DNA of 64,000 bases, taken from Pseudarthrobacter oxydans (GTDB lineage Bacteria > Actinomycetota > Actinomycetes > Actinomycetales > Micrococcaceae). Numbering within the stretch: the first letter of the stretch is position 1; every line of letters begins with the position of its first letter. Location: NCBI RefSeq assembly GCF_034258515.1, contig NZ_CP139438.1:4278001-4342000 (forward strand), given 5' to 3'. Below the pieces are notes generated by a model. That model worked only from the letters and a program-made list of their open reading frames with translations, was not told where the DNA came from and made no database searches. A program made the translations under genes and the position numbers. Positions 32,624 to 39,894 of this stretch are shown here, one piece after another.

Positions 32624-33970
32624 CTAGCGTCCCGCAAAACCACGTGCCGGTTTGTGGGAATCCGCCGACGCCGCAGCAGGTGCCGGGGCCCTTGTCCTCG
32701 ACAGGGAAAACCGCGTGGCCGTGGCGGCGCCTCCCGTCCCGAGTATGGCGCCCAGCGCCGCGGTGGACTCCACCAGCGAAGGGTCGCGGCTTTGTGACAC
32801 CAGCCGGGCACCGTCCTGGTAGCTGCTGAGCTGATGGCCCGGACCTATGCCTACGTCCTCTCCCGTCTGAACGTACAAGTCATTGGTCATGGTGACCGTG
32901 ACCTGGTTTCTGGCGTCCGGGTTTGGTGCGCCGTCGGCCCCGGGGACCCAGTCCGTCCGGTGCTCAAGGTGGAGGCTGCTGACGTCCGGCGTTGATGCAA
33001 TGTGGGCGACGGGCGATCCCGCGGTCAGGACGTACCTGAGGTCGTATTCCTCCAGGAAGGCGTCGCTTGCTGCCAGGTTCATCGCGTGGATGCCCCCTTG
33101 GCTGTAACCGACGCCCACTATAGGGTCACCCTTCCTGGCGCCGGCTGCTTCAAGGGCTTCCCGCACAGCCTTGTTGACACTTTCCGAGCTGTCTCCCACG
33201 CCTTCGACTATGCCGTCCAGGTCAAAGGGATTTGCGCCCCCCGCAGCGTCACGCAGCTGGGTCCCCGGGATCACCACCACATAGGCTCTACGCCCGCCGC
33301 CATCAACTTCGATGACCTCGATATAGCCGGCTCCGCGTTCATCAATTACCCGGACGCGTTCCAGCAGGCCGGACGGAGAAGGATCCAGGACAATCGGAAT
33401 ACTTTCCTCCCTGGTGACTGCCAACGGACGAGGCCTTAGTGCTGGAATCACGACCTCCGCCAGCGCCTTGAGGAAGGGGGAGACAAAGGCGGCATTGCCG
33501 ATGATGTTTTCGGTGGCGCTTCGGCTGAGAAACCCTGTCCGCCAGAAGTCCGTGTGGCGTTGCAGCTCTCCTTCGACGTTTGGAACTCCAAGACCACGGG
33601 CAGCGCCTGCCAGCCGCTCCGCCATTTCGTACTCGTGCTTGCAGGCCCGGACCTGCCTGCTGATGTGCTGCAACTCGGTCCGCACCACCTGGACGCTCCG
33701 CCCAGCCTCACCCACCGCATTCAGGGCCATGGTTCCCGTCCACCGGGGCAGATCCTGGAAAGGAGTGAGGTCCTCCCAGATGCGGCGGACCTCAACCTCG
33801 ATCGCGGCCAACCTGCCTGCAAGATCGTCCAGTTTTTCGGCGCCTCCCGCGAGCTCCTCCAGTTGGAAGCGGATACCGCCCACGCCGCCCCGGATCGCCA
33901 GGGGCCCATCGTCCGCCGGGCCGGAAACCCGGATGGGCCCGCCGCTGCCGGAAGGGGTGGCCTCGGCCAT
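32624..33970 (-). CDS. Lipase-like alpha/beta hydrolase with WXG100-like N-terminal helical domain
   Basis: A 448-residue protein. Residues about 30-140 are a long helical region (QLEELAGGAEKLDDLAGRLA...) with a W-T-G turn in LPRWTGTMALNAVGEAGRS, resembling ESX/WXG-type secretion domains. The second part is an alpha/beta hydrolase: VVVIPGTQLRD for the oxyanion strand, nucleophile in VGVGYSQGGIHAMNLA, and likely His in IGPGHQLSSYQ. The C-terminus is Ala/Pro-rich. There is no Sec signal. Its ATG overlaps the stop of the small WXG-like gene by one base (TGATG). I infer a secreted or surface hydrolase exported with its partner by a type VII-like system that is not in this window. Confidence 0.75.
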   Translation of the reverse strand: MAEATPSGSGGPIRVSGPADDGPLAIRGGVGGIRFQLEELAGGAEKLDDLAGRLAAIEVEVRRIWEDLTPFQDLPRWTGTMALNAVGEAGRSVQVVRTELQHISRQVRACKHEYEMAERLAGAARGLGVPNVEGELQRHTDFWRTGFLSRSATENIIGNAAFVSPFLKALAEVVIPALRPRPLAVTREESIPIVLDPSPSGLLERVRVIDERGAGYIEVIEVDGGGRRAYVVVIPGTQLRDAAGGANPFDLDGIVEGVGDSSESVNKAVREALEAAGARKGDPIVGVGYSQGGIHAMNLAASDAFLEEYDLRYVLTAGSPVAHIASTPDVSSLHLEHRTDWVPGADGAPNPDARNQVTVTMTNDLYVQTGEDVGIGPGHQLSSYQDGARLVSQSRDPSLVESTAALGAILGTGGAATATRFSLSRTRAPAPAAASADSHKPARGFAGR

Positions 33971-34272
33971 CAGGGCCTGCCGCTGTAGGAGCAGGCAGCC
34001 ACCAAGGTCTCCTGGCTGTGCCTGGCCACAGCTGCCCTTGCCTCAATCAACGATTCAAGGGAACGGCGCAGGGCAACGGCCTGCAGTGACACAGAGTCCC
34101 GGTAGGCCCTGCCGGCCGGTGACTCCCACTGCAGCAACTGGATATCCCTGAATCCTGCCAGGACTTCCTCTGCCCGGACCAGGCAGGTCCCAATGCGATC
34201 GGCCAACTGGTCCACCTGGGCAGCACGGAGCATGTCGGCCTGCAGGTCAGGGCCCGCCAGTTCTCTGCCCAT
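33970..34272 (-). CDS. WXG100-like small protein, partner of the lipase-like gene
   Basis: A 100-residue helical protein with the central turn LLQWESPAGRAYRDSV (Trp49; W-E-S then P-A-G), the position and length expected of a WXG100 helix-turn-helix protein, though the exact W-x-G is W-x-S. The ATG at 34272 has GGAGGGG 3 bases upstream; an in-frame ATG at 34302 has no such site. The TGATG overlap with the next gene points to tight coupling, as between WXG chaperone-like proteins and their effectors. Confidence 0.68.
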   Translation of the reverse strand: MGRELAGPDLQADMLRAAQVDQLADRIGTCLVRAEEVLAGFRDIQLLQWESPAGRAYRDSVSLQAVALRRSLESLIEARAAVARHSQETLVAACSYSGRP

Positions 34273-34351
34273 TGCCCCTCCACCACACCTTTGCCGTTGC
34301 ATCCGAAACTCCCCGCCCTATCCGGGAGCTGCCTTTCCATTCCCGACGCTA

Positions 34352-34367
34352 CGGAGCGGCCGCTCCG
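34352..34367. promoter_or_regulatory. Perfect 16-base palindrome between the WXG-like gene and purB
   Basis: CGGAGCGG-CCGCTCCG is a perfect palindrome in the shared upstream region of the minus-strand WXG-like gene and purB. It could be an operator or simple GC-rich chance; no promoter elements are clear beside it. Confidence 0.3.
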
Positions 34368-34455
34368 GACTGAAGATCCCTCGTGGTGTATGTGGACAAG
34401 TAACGTGGACAGCCGCCGCTTAAGGGGGTGCCGGACTTCATGAAAGAATCAGCAC

Positions 34456-35898
34456 ATGCCTGAAACTGCCGCCACAGCTGACACCCGTACGCCCTCAGGA
34501 CGCCTGGCCCTTGCCGCGTCCCCGGAAAGAATTGCGCTCGGCCCGCTGGACGGCCGGTACCAGTCGGCTGTCGCACCCCTGGTGGACTACCTTTCGGAGG
34601 CGGCCCTCAACCGGGACCGCGTAGCGGTGGAAGTTGAATGGCTCATCCACCTGACCAGCAACAACGTCCTTCCCGGGGCCGGCCCGCTCACCCCGGAACA
34701 GCAGGAGCAGCTGCGTGCGATCGTCACTGAATTCGACGCGGCGTCCGTGGCAGAACTTGCTGACATCGAGGCCGTCACCGTCCACGACGTCAAGGCCGTG
34801 GAGTATTACATCGGCCGGCGACTGCCCGCCATCGGGATCGAAAACCTGACGGCGATGGTCCACTTCGGCTGCACGTCCGAGGACATCAACAACCTCTCCT
34901 ACGCCCTGGGCATCAAGGGCGCTGTGGAGGACGTGTGGCTGCCCGCCGCGCGGGCCCTGGTGGCCCAGATCAGCAAGATGGCCCAGGAAAACCGGGCGGT
35001 TCCCATGCTGTCCCGGACCCACGGCCAGCCGGCCACCCCCACCACCCTGGGCAAGGAACTGGCCGTCATCGCGCACCGCCTCACGCGCCAGCTGGACCGG
35101 ATCGCGAAAACCGAATACCTGGGCAAGATCAACGGCGCCACCGGCACGTACGCGGCGCACGTGGCGTCGGTCCCCGGCGCCGACTGGCAGCAGGTGTCCA
35201 AGTCCTTCGTGGAGGCCCTGGGGCTGACCTGGAACCCGCTGACCACGCAGATCGAGAGCCACGACTGGCAGGCAGAGCTGTACGCGGACGTTGCACGCTT
35301 CAACCGCATCCTCCACAACGTCTGCACGGACATCTGGAGCTACATCTCCATCGGCTATTTCGCGCAGATCCCGGTGGCCGGTGCCACGGGTTCCTCCACC
35401 ATGCCGCACAAGGTGAACCCGATCCGCTTCGAGAACGCCGAGGCCAACCTGGAGATCTCCTCGGGCCTGCTGGACGTCCTGGGGTCCACCCTTGTGACGT
35501 CCCGCTGGCAGCGCGACCTCACCGACTCCTCGAGCCAGCGCAACATCGGTGTGGCATTCGGCCACTCCCTCCTGGCCATCTCCAACGTGGCCAAGGGCCT
35601 GGAGCGCCTGGACGTGGCCGAGGACGTCCTGGCCGGCGACCTGGACACCAACTGGGAAGTGCTGGGGGAAGCCATCCAGATGGTCATGCGCGCTGAGGCG
35701 ATCGCCGGCGTCGAAGGCATGGAGAACCCCTACGAGCGGCTCAAGGACCTCACCCGGGGCCAGCGGGTGGACGCGGCCCGCATGCAGGAATTCGTGCAAA
35801 GCCTTGGCTTGTCACCGGAAGCCGAGGCCCGGCTGCTCGCCCTGACCCCCGGAAAGTACACCGGCATCGCGGACCAGCTGGTGGACCACCTTAAGTAA
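34456..35898 (+). CDS. purB: Adenylosuccinate lyase
   Basis: A 480-residue purine enzyme (EC 4.3.2.2) that releases fumarate from SAICAR and from adenylosuccinate. The fumarase/ASL superfamily signature GSSTMPHKVNPIRFENAEAN holds the catalytic serine loop; MLSRTHGQPATPTTLGKELA holds the conserved His, and VHFGCTSEDINNLSYAL is the TS motif. The length and the N-terminal ALGPLDGRYQ fit the E. coli-type PurB. It is monocistronic with a strong terminator. Confidence 0.97.
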   Translation: MPETAATADTRTPSGRLALAASPERIALGPLDGRYQSAVAPLVDYLSEAALNRDRVAVEVEWLIHLTSNNVLPGAGPLTPEQQEQLRAIVTEFDAASVAELADIEAVTVHDVKAVEYYIGRRLPAIGIENLTAMVHFGCTSEDINNLSYALGIKGAVEDVWLPAARALVAQISKMAQENRAVPMLSRTHGQPATPTTLGKELAVIAHRLTRQLDRIAKTEYLGKINGATGTYAAHVASVPGADWQQVSKSFVEALGLTWNPLTTQIESHDWQAELYADVARFNRILHNVCTDIWSYISIGYFAQIPVAGATGSSTMPHKVNPIRFENAEANLEISSGLLDVLGSTLVTSRWQRDLTDSSSQRNIGVAFGHSLLAISNVAKGLERLDVAEDVLAGDLDTNWEVLGEAIQMVMRAEAIAGVEGMENPYERLKDLTRGQRVDAARMQEFVQSLGLSPEAEARLLALTPGKYTGIADQLVDHLK

Positions 35899-35910
35899 AA
35901 GTACGACGAC

Positions 35911-35938
35911 GGCGCCGGGCTCCCAAGGGCCCGGCGCC
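35911..35938 (+). terminator. purB terminator
   Basis: GGCGCCGGGC (35911-35920) pairs perfectly with 35929-35938 around an 8-base loop, followed by TTTCTT. It is one of the clearest rho-independent terminators in the window. Confidence 0.85.
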
Positions 35939-35984
35939 TTTCTTCCGGGTCATCCCGGCTTGCCGGGAGTGCGAAACTGGAAGC

Positions 35985-36656
35985 ATGAAGCTGCTGCTCA
36001 TCCGCCACGGACAGACTCCCGGTAACGTGCTTGGCCAACTCGATACGGCGCATCCCGGCCCCGGGCTGACGGAACTCGGTGAACGGCAGGCCGAGGCCAT
36101 GGCCCGCTCGCTGGCGAACGAGCCCATCGGGGCGCTGTACGCGTCCACGCTGATCAGGGCCCAGATCACCGCGGCGCCGCTGGGCCGGCTGCACGGCCTG
36201 GATATCGAGGTGCTGGACGGCCTGCACGAAATCGAAGCCGGTTCCCTCGAGAAACTGACGGACCATGAAGCCCACAAGCGCTACATGGGGACCGTCTTCT
36301 CCTGGGCCGCCGGGGACCTGGACCGGCGGATGCCGGCGGGTCCGGACGGGCACACGTTCTTTGACCGCTTCGACGCTGCCATCCGCCGGGTCGTGGAGCG
36401 GGCACTCGACCAGCAGCATGAGGCCGCTGCGGTGGTCAGCCACGGTGCGGCGATCCGCACCTGGGCTGGACGCCGGGCGGAGGACGCGGACCACGAATTC
36501 GCCGCACGCCATGTGCTGGCAAATACCGGAATCGTGGCGCTGGAAGGGGATCCGGACCGCGGGTGGAAGCTCATCCACTGGGACGGAAGCCCCGTGGGCG
36601 GACTTGCCCTCGCCGACCCAACCGCGGAGGACCCCACCGGCCGGGACCTGGCCTAG
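35985..36656 (+). CDS. Histidine phosphatase family protein
   Basis: A 223-residue phosphoglycerate-mutase-like phosphatase. The phospho-acceptor is His8 in LLIRHGQTPGN, Arg58 lies in ASTLIRAQIT, the acid is within HEIEAGS (about 81-87) and the second histidine is His153 in AVVSHGAAIR, so the catalytic set is complete. The substrate is not readable. Its stop codon TAG shares the bases CTAG with the stop of the convergent kinase gene. Confidence 0.9.
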   Translation: MKLLLIRHGQTPGNVLGQLDTAHPGPGLTELGERQAEAMARSLANEPIGALYASTLIRAQITAAPLGRLHGLDIEVLDGLHEIEAGSLEKLTDHEAHKRYMGTVFSWAAGDLDRRMPAGPDGHTFFDRFDAAIRRVVERALDQQHEAAAVVSHGAAIRTWAGRRAEDADHEFAARHVLANTGIVALEGDPDRGWKLIHWDGSPVGGLALADPTAEDPTGRDLA

Positions 36657-37573
36657 GCGAGCTGGCGGATCCGCCGGGCAGGGAAAACCGCCCTCCCGCG
36701 GCAGGGGCTGACCATTTCGCCGGCGGGTACGGGGACGAGCCGCGCGGCCATGCCCGCTGCCTCCCCCGCCGTCGGACGTTCTGCGCTGTCCATGGCCGTC
36801 AGGGACCGGAGGAAGGAACGCCAGCCGGAACCCAGGGAGTCCGGCACTTGCGGACTGCGAAGGGTCCTGGCCACGAGGGACTCGATGGCAGTGCCGGGGA
36901 ACGCCTTGGCTCCGGTAAGCAGCTCCAGCAGGACCAGCCCCGTGGCGTAGACATCCCAGGAGGCGCGCGCCGGTCCTCCCGATGCCTGCTCAGGGCTCAT
37001 GTAGTGCACGGTTCCGGATGACATGCCGGGTTCCGGGGCCGAGCCGGCGGGCGCCACGATGCCGAAATCGATGATGCGGACAGGGCTACGCCGCAGGCCG
37101 CTCAGCATCAGGTTGGCGGGCTTGATGTCGCGGTGCACCATCCCCTGCCCGTGGAGGTGGGCCAGGGCCTCGAAGAGTCCCCGGGCCCAGCCGGCAACGA
37201 TGTCGGGGTGGTACTGGCTGGTGCGGCCAGCCTCCGCGAGGCTGGGGCCCAATGCAAGTTCCTCCACAAGGAAAGGGCGGCCGGCGAGTGCAGAGTTCCC
37301 GGATACGACGCCCTGGCCGATGAATTTGACGATCGATGGGTGCTGCAGGCCCGACAGGACGGCGGCTTCGTTGCTGATCCGCTCAAAGTGTTTGGCCGAA
37401 ACGTCCACGGCCACCTTCACTGCCACATCGGCCCCGCCTTCCAGGTCCGCCGCGCGGAAGACCTGCGCGAGCGCGCCGCGGCCCAGAAGGTCCTTGAGCT
37501 GGTAGCGCCCCGCCACTGTAGGTGCGGCGGCTTTGAGGGCCGCGGTTGATCGAAGGTGCGCGGGCGCGGTCAT
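36653..37573 (-). CDS. Soluble Hanks-type serine/threonine protein kinase
   Basis: A 306-residue kinase with all catalytic parts: Gly loop LLGRGALAQVFRAA, Lys53 in VAVKVAVD, Glu69, HRDIKPANLML (Asp149, Asn154), DFG in IIDFGIVAP (Asp169) and the activation-segment GTVHYMSPEQ. There is no TM helix or PASTA tail, so it is a cytoplasmic minimal kinase, unlike PknB. The ATG at 37573 overlaps the stop of the upstream small membrane protein (ATGA), suggesting that protein anchors or controls it. Its end overlaps the phosphatase gene by 4 bases. Confidence 0.92.
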   Translation of the reverse strand: MTAPAHLRSTAALKAAAPTVAGRYQLKDLLGRGALAQVFRAADLEGGADVAVKVAVDVSAKHFERISNEAAVLSGLQHPSIVKFIGQGVVSGNSALAGRPFLVEELALGPSLAEAGRTSQYHPDIVAGWARGLFEALAHLHGQGMVHRDIKPANLMLSGLRRSPVRIIDFGIVAPAGSAPEPGMSSGTVHYMSPEQASGGPARASWDVYATGLVLLELLTGAKAFPGTAIESLVARTLRSPQVPDSLGSGWRSFLRSLTAMDSAERPTAGEAAGMAARLVPVPAGEMVSPCRGRAVFPARRIRQLA

Positions 37574-37938
37574 GCGGAGAGCGCCACAGGATCCGGAACC
37601 GGTACAACTGCCCCGCGCTGGGACACGCGGCCATAAGGGGACTGGATCCAGGCGTCCAGCTGGAAACCGCACCCGCACCGCCACACGGGCGGCAGGTGCA
37701 CGGGACCGCCGTCCTCCGGTTCGAAGGTATAGCCGACGGCGGCAGGCCCCACGGCGGGGGTGACGAGTTCCATGGCGGAGCCGCAGTGGACGGCGGGACT
37801 GATGGCAGCCCCGCCCTGCTGGGGCGAAGCGTTGAAGGGCGCGCTGCACGCAAGGGATTCCAAGGGCAAAAGCTCAGTAAAGGTAACCAAGACGCTCACG
37901 ACTCCGGCTGTAAGGATTACGGGAATAATCGTAAGCAT
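37570..37938 (-). CDS. Small membrane-anchored protein coupled to the kinase gene
   Basis: A 122-residue protein with one N-terminal TM helix or uncleaved signal (about 1-22, MLTIIPVILTAGVVSVLVTF). The outside or C-terminal part has cysteines at VHCGSA and WRCGCGFQL, a possible metal or disulphide site. I recognise no family. It is sandwiched between marR (34-base gap filled with CTAG repeats) and the kinase (ATGA overlap), so the three form one transcription unit. Confidence 0.65.
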   Translation of the reverse strand: MLTIIPVILTAGVVSVLVTFTELLPLESLACSAPFNASPQQGGAAISPAVHCGSAMELVTPAVGPAAVGYTFEPEDGGPVHLPPVWRCGCGFQLDAWIQSPYGRVSQRGAVVPVPDPVALSA

Positions 37939-37946
37939 ACATATTG

Positions 37947-37972
37947 CTAGCCAATCTAGCTAGCTAGGCTAG
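37947..37972. promoter_or_regulatory. Cluster of five CTAG tetranucleotides
   Basis: CTAG occurs at 37947, 37956, 37960, 37964 and 37969, ending at the marR stop and starting 9 bases from the ATG of the small membrane protein. CTAG is generally rare in high-GC genomes, so the cluster is unlikely by chance; it is probably a MarR operator. Confidence 0.55.
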
Positions 37973-38479
37973 TTACTTCTCGTCGTGTTGCGCCTGCTGC
38001 AGTGCCTCGGTCATCCGCTCCAGGAACTTGACTACTACCCGGGCCTCCTCTGCGGTCAGCCCTTCGGCCACCGACATCATCTGCCGGTGCATGGCGCCGA
38101 GCGTTACGCGGACTTCCTTGTCCGATTCGACGGTGGGAACCACAACCACGGAGCGCCTGTCCGTGGGATGCGCCTCGCGGCGCACGTGCCCGCTCGCCAC
38201 AAGCCTGTCAATGAGGGAGGTAGTGGAGGCGCTGGTGATGCCCAGGAACTGGCTGATGTCCTTGGGTACCACCGTTTTGCCGGATGCCTGGACGCGCAGC
38301 AGGTAGCGCAGGGCAAGAATGTCCGTTTCACCCATTCCCATGGAGTCGCGGGTGGACCGGCGTACCGCCGTTTCAGCGGTCCGGTAGTCCCGCAACGACT
38401 TCAGCACCGCCGCGCCGTAGTCCAGTTGACCGTCCGGCCCGTACCAATACCCGGAGCCTTCATTACCCGTAGAACGCAT
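37973..38479 (-). CDS. MarR family transcriptional regulator
   Basis: A 168-residue winged-HTH regulator. The recognition helix region is VVPKDISQFLGITSASTTSL and the wing is HVRREAHPTDRRSVVVVPT with the family-conserved D-R-R. It begins with an unusual Gly/Tyr-rich extension (GSGYWYGPDGQ). It is divergent from the GNAT at 38633 and lies upstream of the small membrane protein and kinase. Repeated ACTAGAC sites upstream suggest autoregulation. Confidence 0.9.
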   Translation of the reverse strand: MRSTGNEGSGYWYGPDGQLDYGAAVLKSLRDYRTAETAVRRSTRDSMGMGETDILALRYLLRVQASGKTVVPKDISQFLGITSASTTSLIDRLVASGHVRREAHPTDRRSVVVVPTVESDKEVRVTLGAMHRQMMSVAEGLTAEEARVVVKFLERMTEALQQAQHDEK

Positions 38480-38487
38480 GGAATCAT

Positions 38488-38510
38488 ACTAGACCAGCTG
38501 ATAACTAGAC
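38488..38510. promoter_or_regulatory. Direct repeat ACTAGAC upstream of marR
   Basis: ACTAGAC occurs at 38488-38494 and 38504-38510, 16 bases apart and 9-31 bases upstream of the marR start. Together with the CTAG cluster at 37947-37972 this gives the same tetranucleotide before both genes of the unit. Confidence 0.5.
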
Positions 38511-38632
38511 AGCCAAGTGAGTTGGCCACGGCATGAACGGCACGTTATCCCGGAGCTAACCGGAAAGAAACACCGGCGTAACGGCCGCCTCCTACTCTGG
38601 GTTTGCATAACCCTTCGGCGAATCGAGGCACA

Positions 38633-39136
38633 ATGCAGACCAATCCGCGCCTTAACATCAGGCAGGTCCCCTGGTCCAACCCCGTGGGCGCCGCTCTGCG
38701 CCACGCCCAGCAGGCCGAACTGGACGCCCGCTTTGGCACTCCGGACCACGAACCCGGGCCGCCGCCGTCGGGCGCCGACTGCGCAGTCTTCCTTGTTGCC
38801 TATGACAAGGGCTCGGGGCAGCCCGTGGGCTGCGGCGGCCTGCGCATGCTCGACGCGGAAACGGCGGAGATCAAACGGCTGTACGTCGTTCCGTACACCC
38901 GGGGTTCCGGTGTGGCCAGTTCCATCCTCGCAGCCCTCGAGGCGGAAGCCTTCAAGCAGGGAATCACGCGGATCAAGGCGGAAGCAGGATCGGCTCAGCC
39001 GGACGGGCGGAACTTCTACGAAAACTCGGGTTTTGAAGCCGTTCCCAACTTTGGACCCTACATAGGTGTTGCGCACTCCTACTGCTACGCGAAGAGCATC
39101 AACGCCCGCAGCGCGGCCCATACCGCCATGGCCTAG
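38633..39136 (+). CDS. GNAT family N-acetyltransferase
   Basis: A 167-residue acetyltransferase with motif A in IKRLYVVPYTRGSGVASSIL (R-G-S-G-V-A) and the C-terminal FYENSGFEAVPNFGPYIG. The ATG at 38633 with GAGGCA upstream is preferred to the in-frame ATG at 38603. It is divergent from marR, so it may be under the same regulator. The substrate is unknown. Confidence 0.88.
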   Translation: MQTNPRLNIRQVPWSNPVGAALRHAQQAELDARFGTPDHEPGPPPSGADCAVFLVAYDKGSGQPVGCGGLRMLDAETAEIKRLYVVPYTRGSGVASSILAALEAEAFKQGITRIKAEAGSAQPDGRNFYENSGFEAVPNFGPYIGVAHSYCYAKSINARSAAHTAMA

Positions 39137-39224
39137 GCCCGCCGGCGCCCGGCAGTCCGCCCCCGCCAGGGGCGCGGAGGCGTCACATGGGTGCGCCGGC
39201 GCCGCTCTCAGCTAACCTCGCCCT

Positions 39225-39659
39225 ATGGAAACAGCAGACATCACTTTCCGCACCCGCAAGTGGGTCCGGCCCGAGGACCTCAACGCGAACGGGACGCTGT
39301 TCGGCGGCAGCCTGCTGAAGTGGATCGATGAGGAAGCTGCCATCTATGCCATCCTCCAGCTCGGCAACGGCCGTGCCGTCACCAAGTACATTTCGGAAAT
39401 CAACTTCGTCAGCTCGGCGGTGCAGGGCGACCTCATCGAGATGGGGCTGACCGCCACGCGCTTCGGCAGGACTTCGCTGACCATGCGCGCCGAGGTCCGC
39501 AACATGATCACCCGCCAAAGCATCCTCACCATCGAGGAAATCGTCTTCGTGAACCTCAACCCATCCGGCAAGCCGGAGCCGCACGGCTATACCGAGATCA
39601 CCTACGACCGGGACAGGATCCCCACGCACCACCTCACGGAGACGTTGAGCCAGGACTGA
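39225..39659 (+). CDS. Acyl-CoA thioesterase (hotdog fold, YciA-like)
   Basis: A 144-residue single hotdog domain. The active-site stretch is NANGTLFGGSLLKWIDEEAA with Asp (WID) as the catalytic acid, then ISEINFVSSAVQGDLIEMG and FGRTSLTMRAEV. It hydrolyses acyl-CoA to free CoA and acid in the cytoplasm; chain length preference is unknown. The stop codon begins the dispersed hairpin repeat at 39656. Confidence 0.9.
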   Translation: METADITFRTRKWVRPEDLNANGTLFGGSLLKWIDEEAAIYAILQLGNGRAVTKYISEINFVSSAVQGDLIEMGLTATRFGRTSLTMRAEVRNMITRQSILTIEEIVFVNLNPSGKPEPHGYTEITYDRDRIPTHHLTETLSQD

Positions 39660-39690
39660 CGACGGCGGCGCGTCCGTTCCGCCGCCGGGC
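39656..39690. repeat. Dispersed hairpin repeat family C, copy 1
   Basis: A 35-base element matching 43928-43962 except at two positions (C for T at 39669 and 39685). CGGCGG (39663-39668) pairs with CCGCCG (39679-39684). It directly follows the thioesterase and probably ends its transcript. Confidence 0.65.
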
Positions 39691-39791
39691 CGCCGTTGCA
39701 GCCGCCCGCCGCGGAGCCCTGCGCAGCTTTTGCCGCCCGTTCACCCACGCGCCTCCGACCGTTCTCCTGCCTGGACCAGAGTGGACAGCCG

Positions 39792-39823
39792 GGCTGTTTA
39801 TCGAATCGATAGCCATAACAGCC
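39792..39823. promoter_or_regulatory. Nested palindrome upstream of the ABC importer operon
   Basis: TATCGA-A-TCGATA (39799-39811) is a perfect 13-base palindrome, flanked by GGCTGTT (39792-39798) and AACAGCC (39817-39823) which also pair. It lies 72-103 bases before the GTG of the binding protein and is a good operator candidate; it does not resemble a DtxR/IdeR iron box. Confidence 0.6.
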
Positions 39824-39894
39824 GTGAATTCCGCATGCCCGGCGTTAGGCTTGCCGGACATGCTCCGATTCCAGTCCAGAAATGAGTCCAGATC

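Noticed and set aside
34495..35799. 434-codon minus-strand frame within purB
   Set aside because: It is fully antisense to purB; composition is that of a GC-skew shadow.
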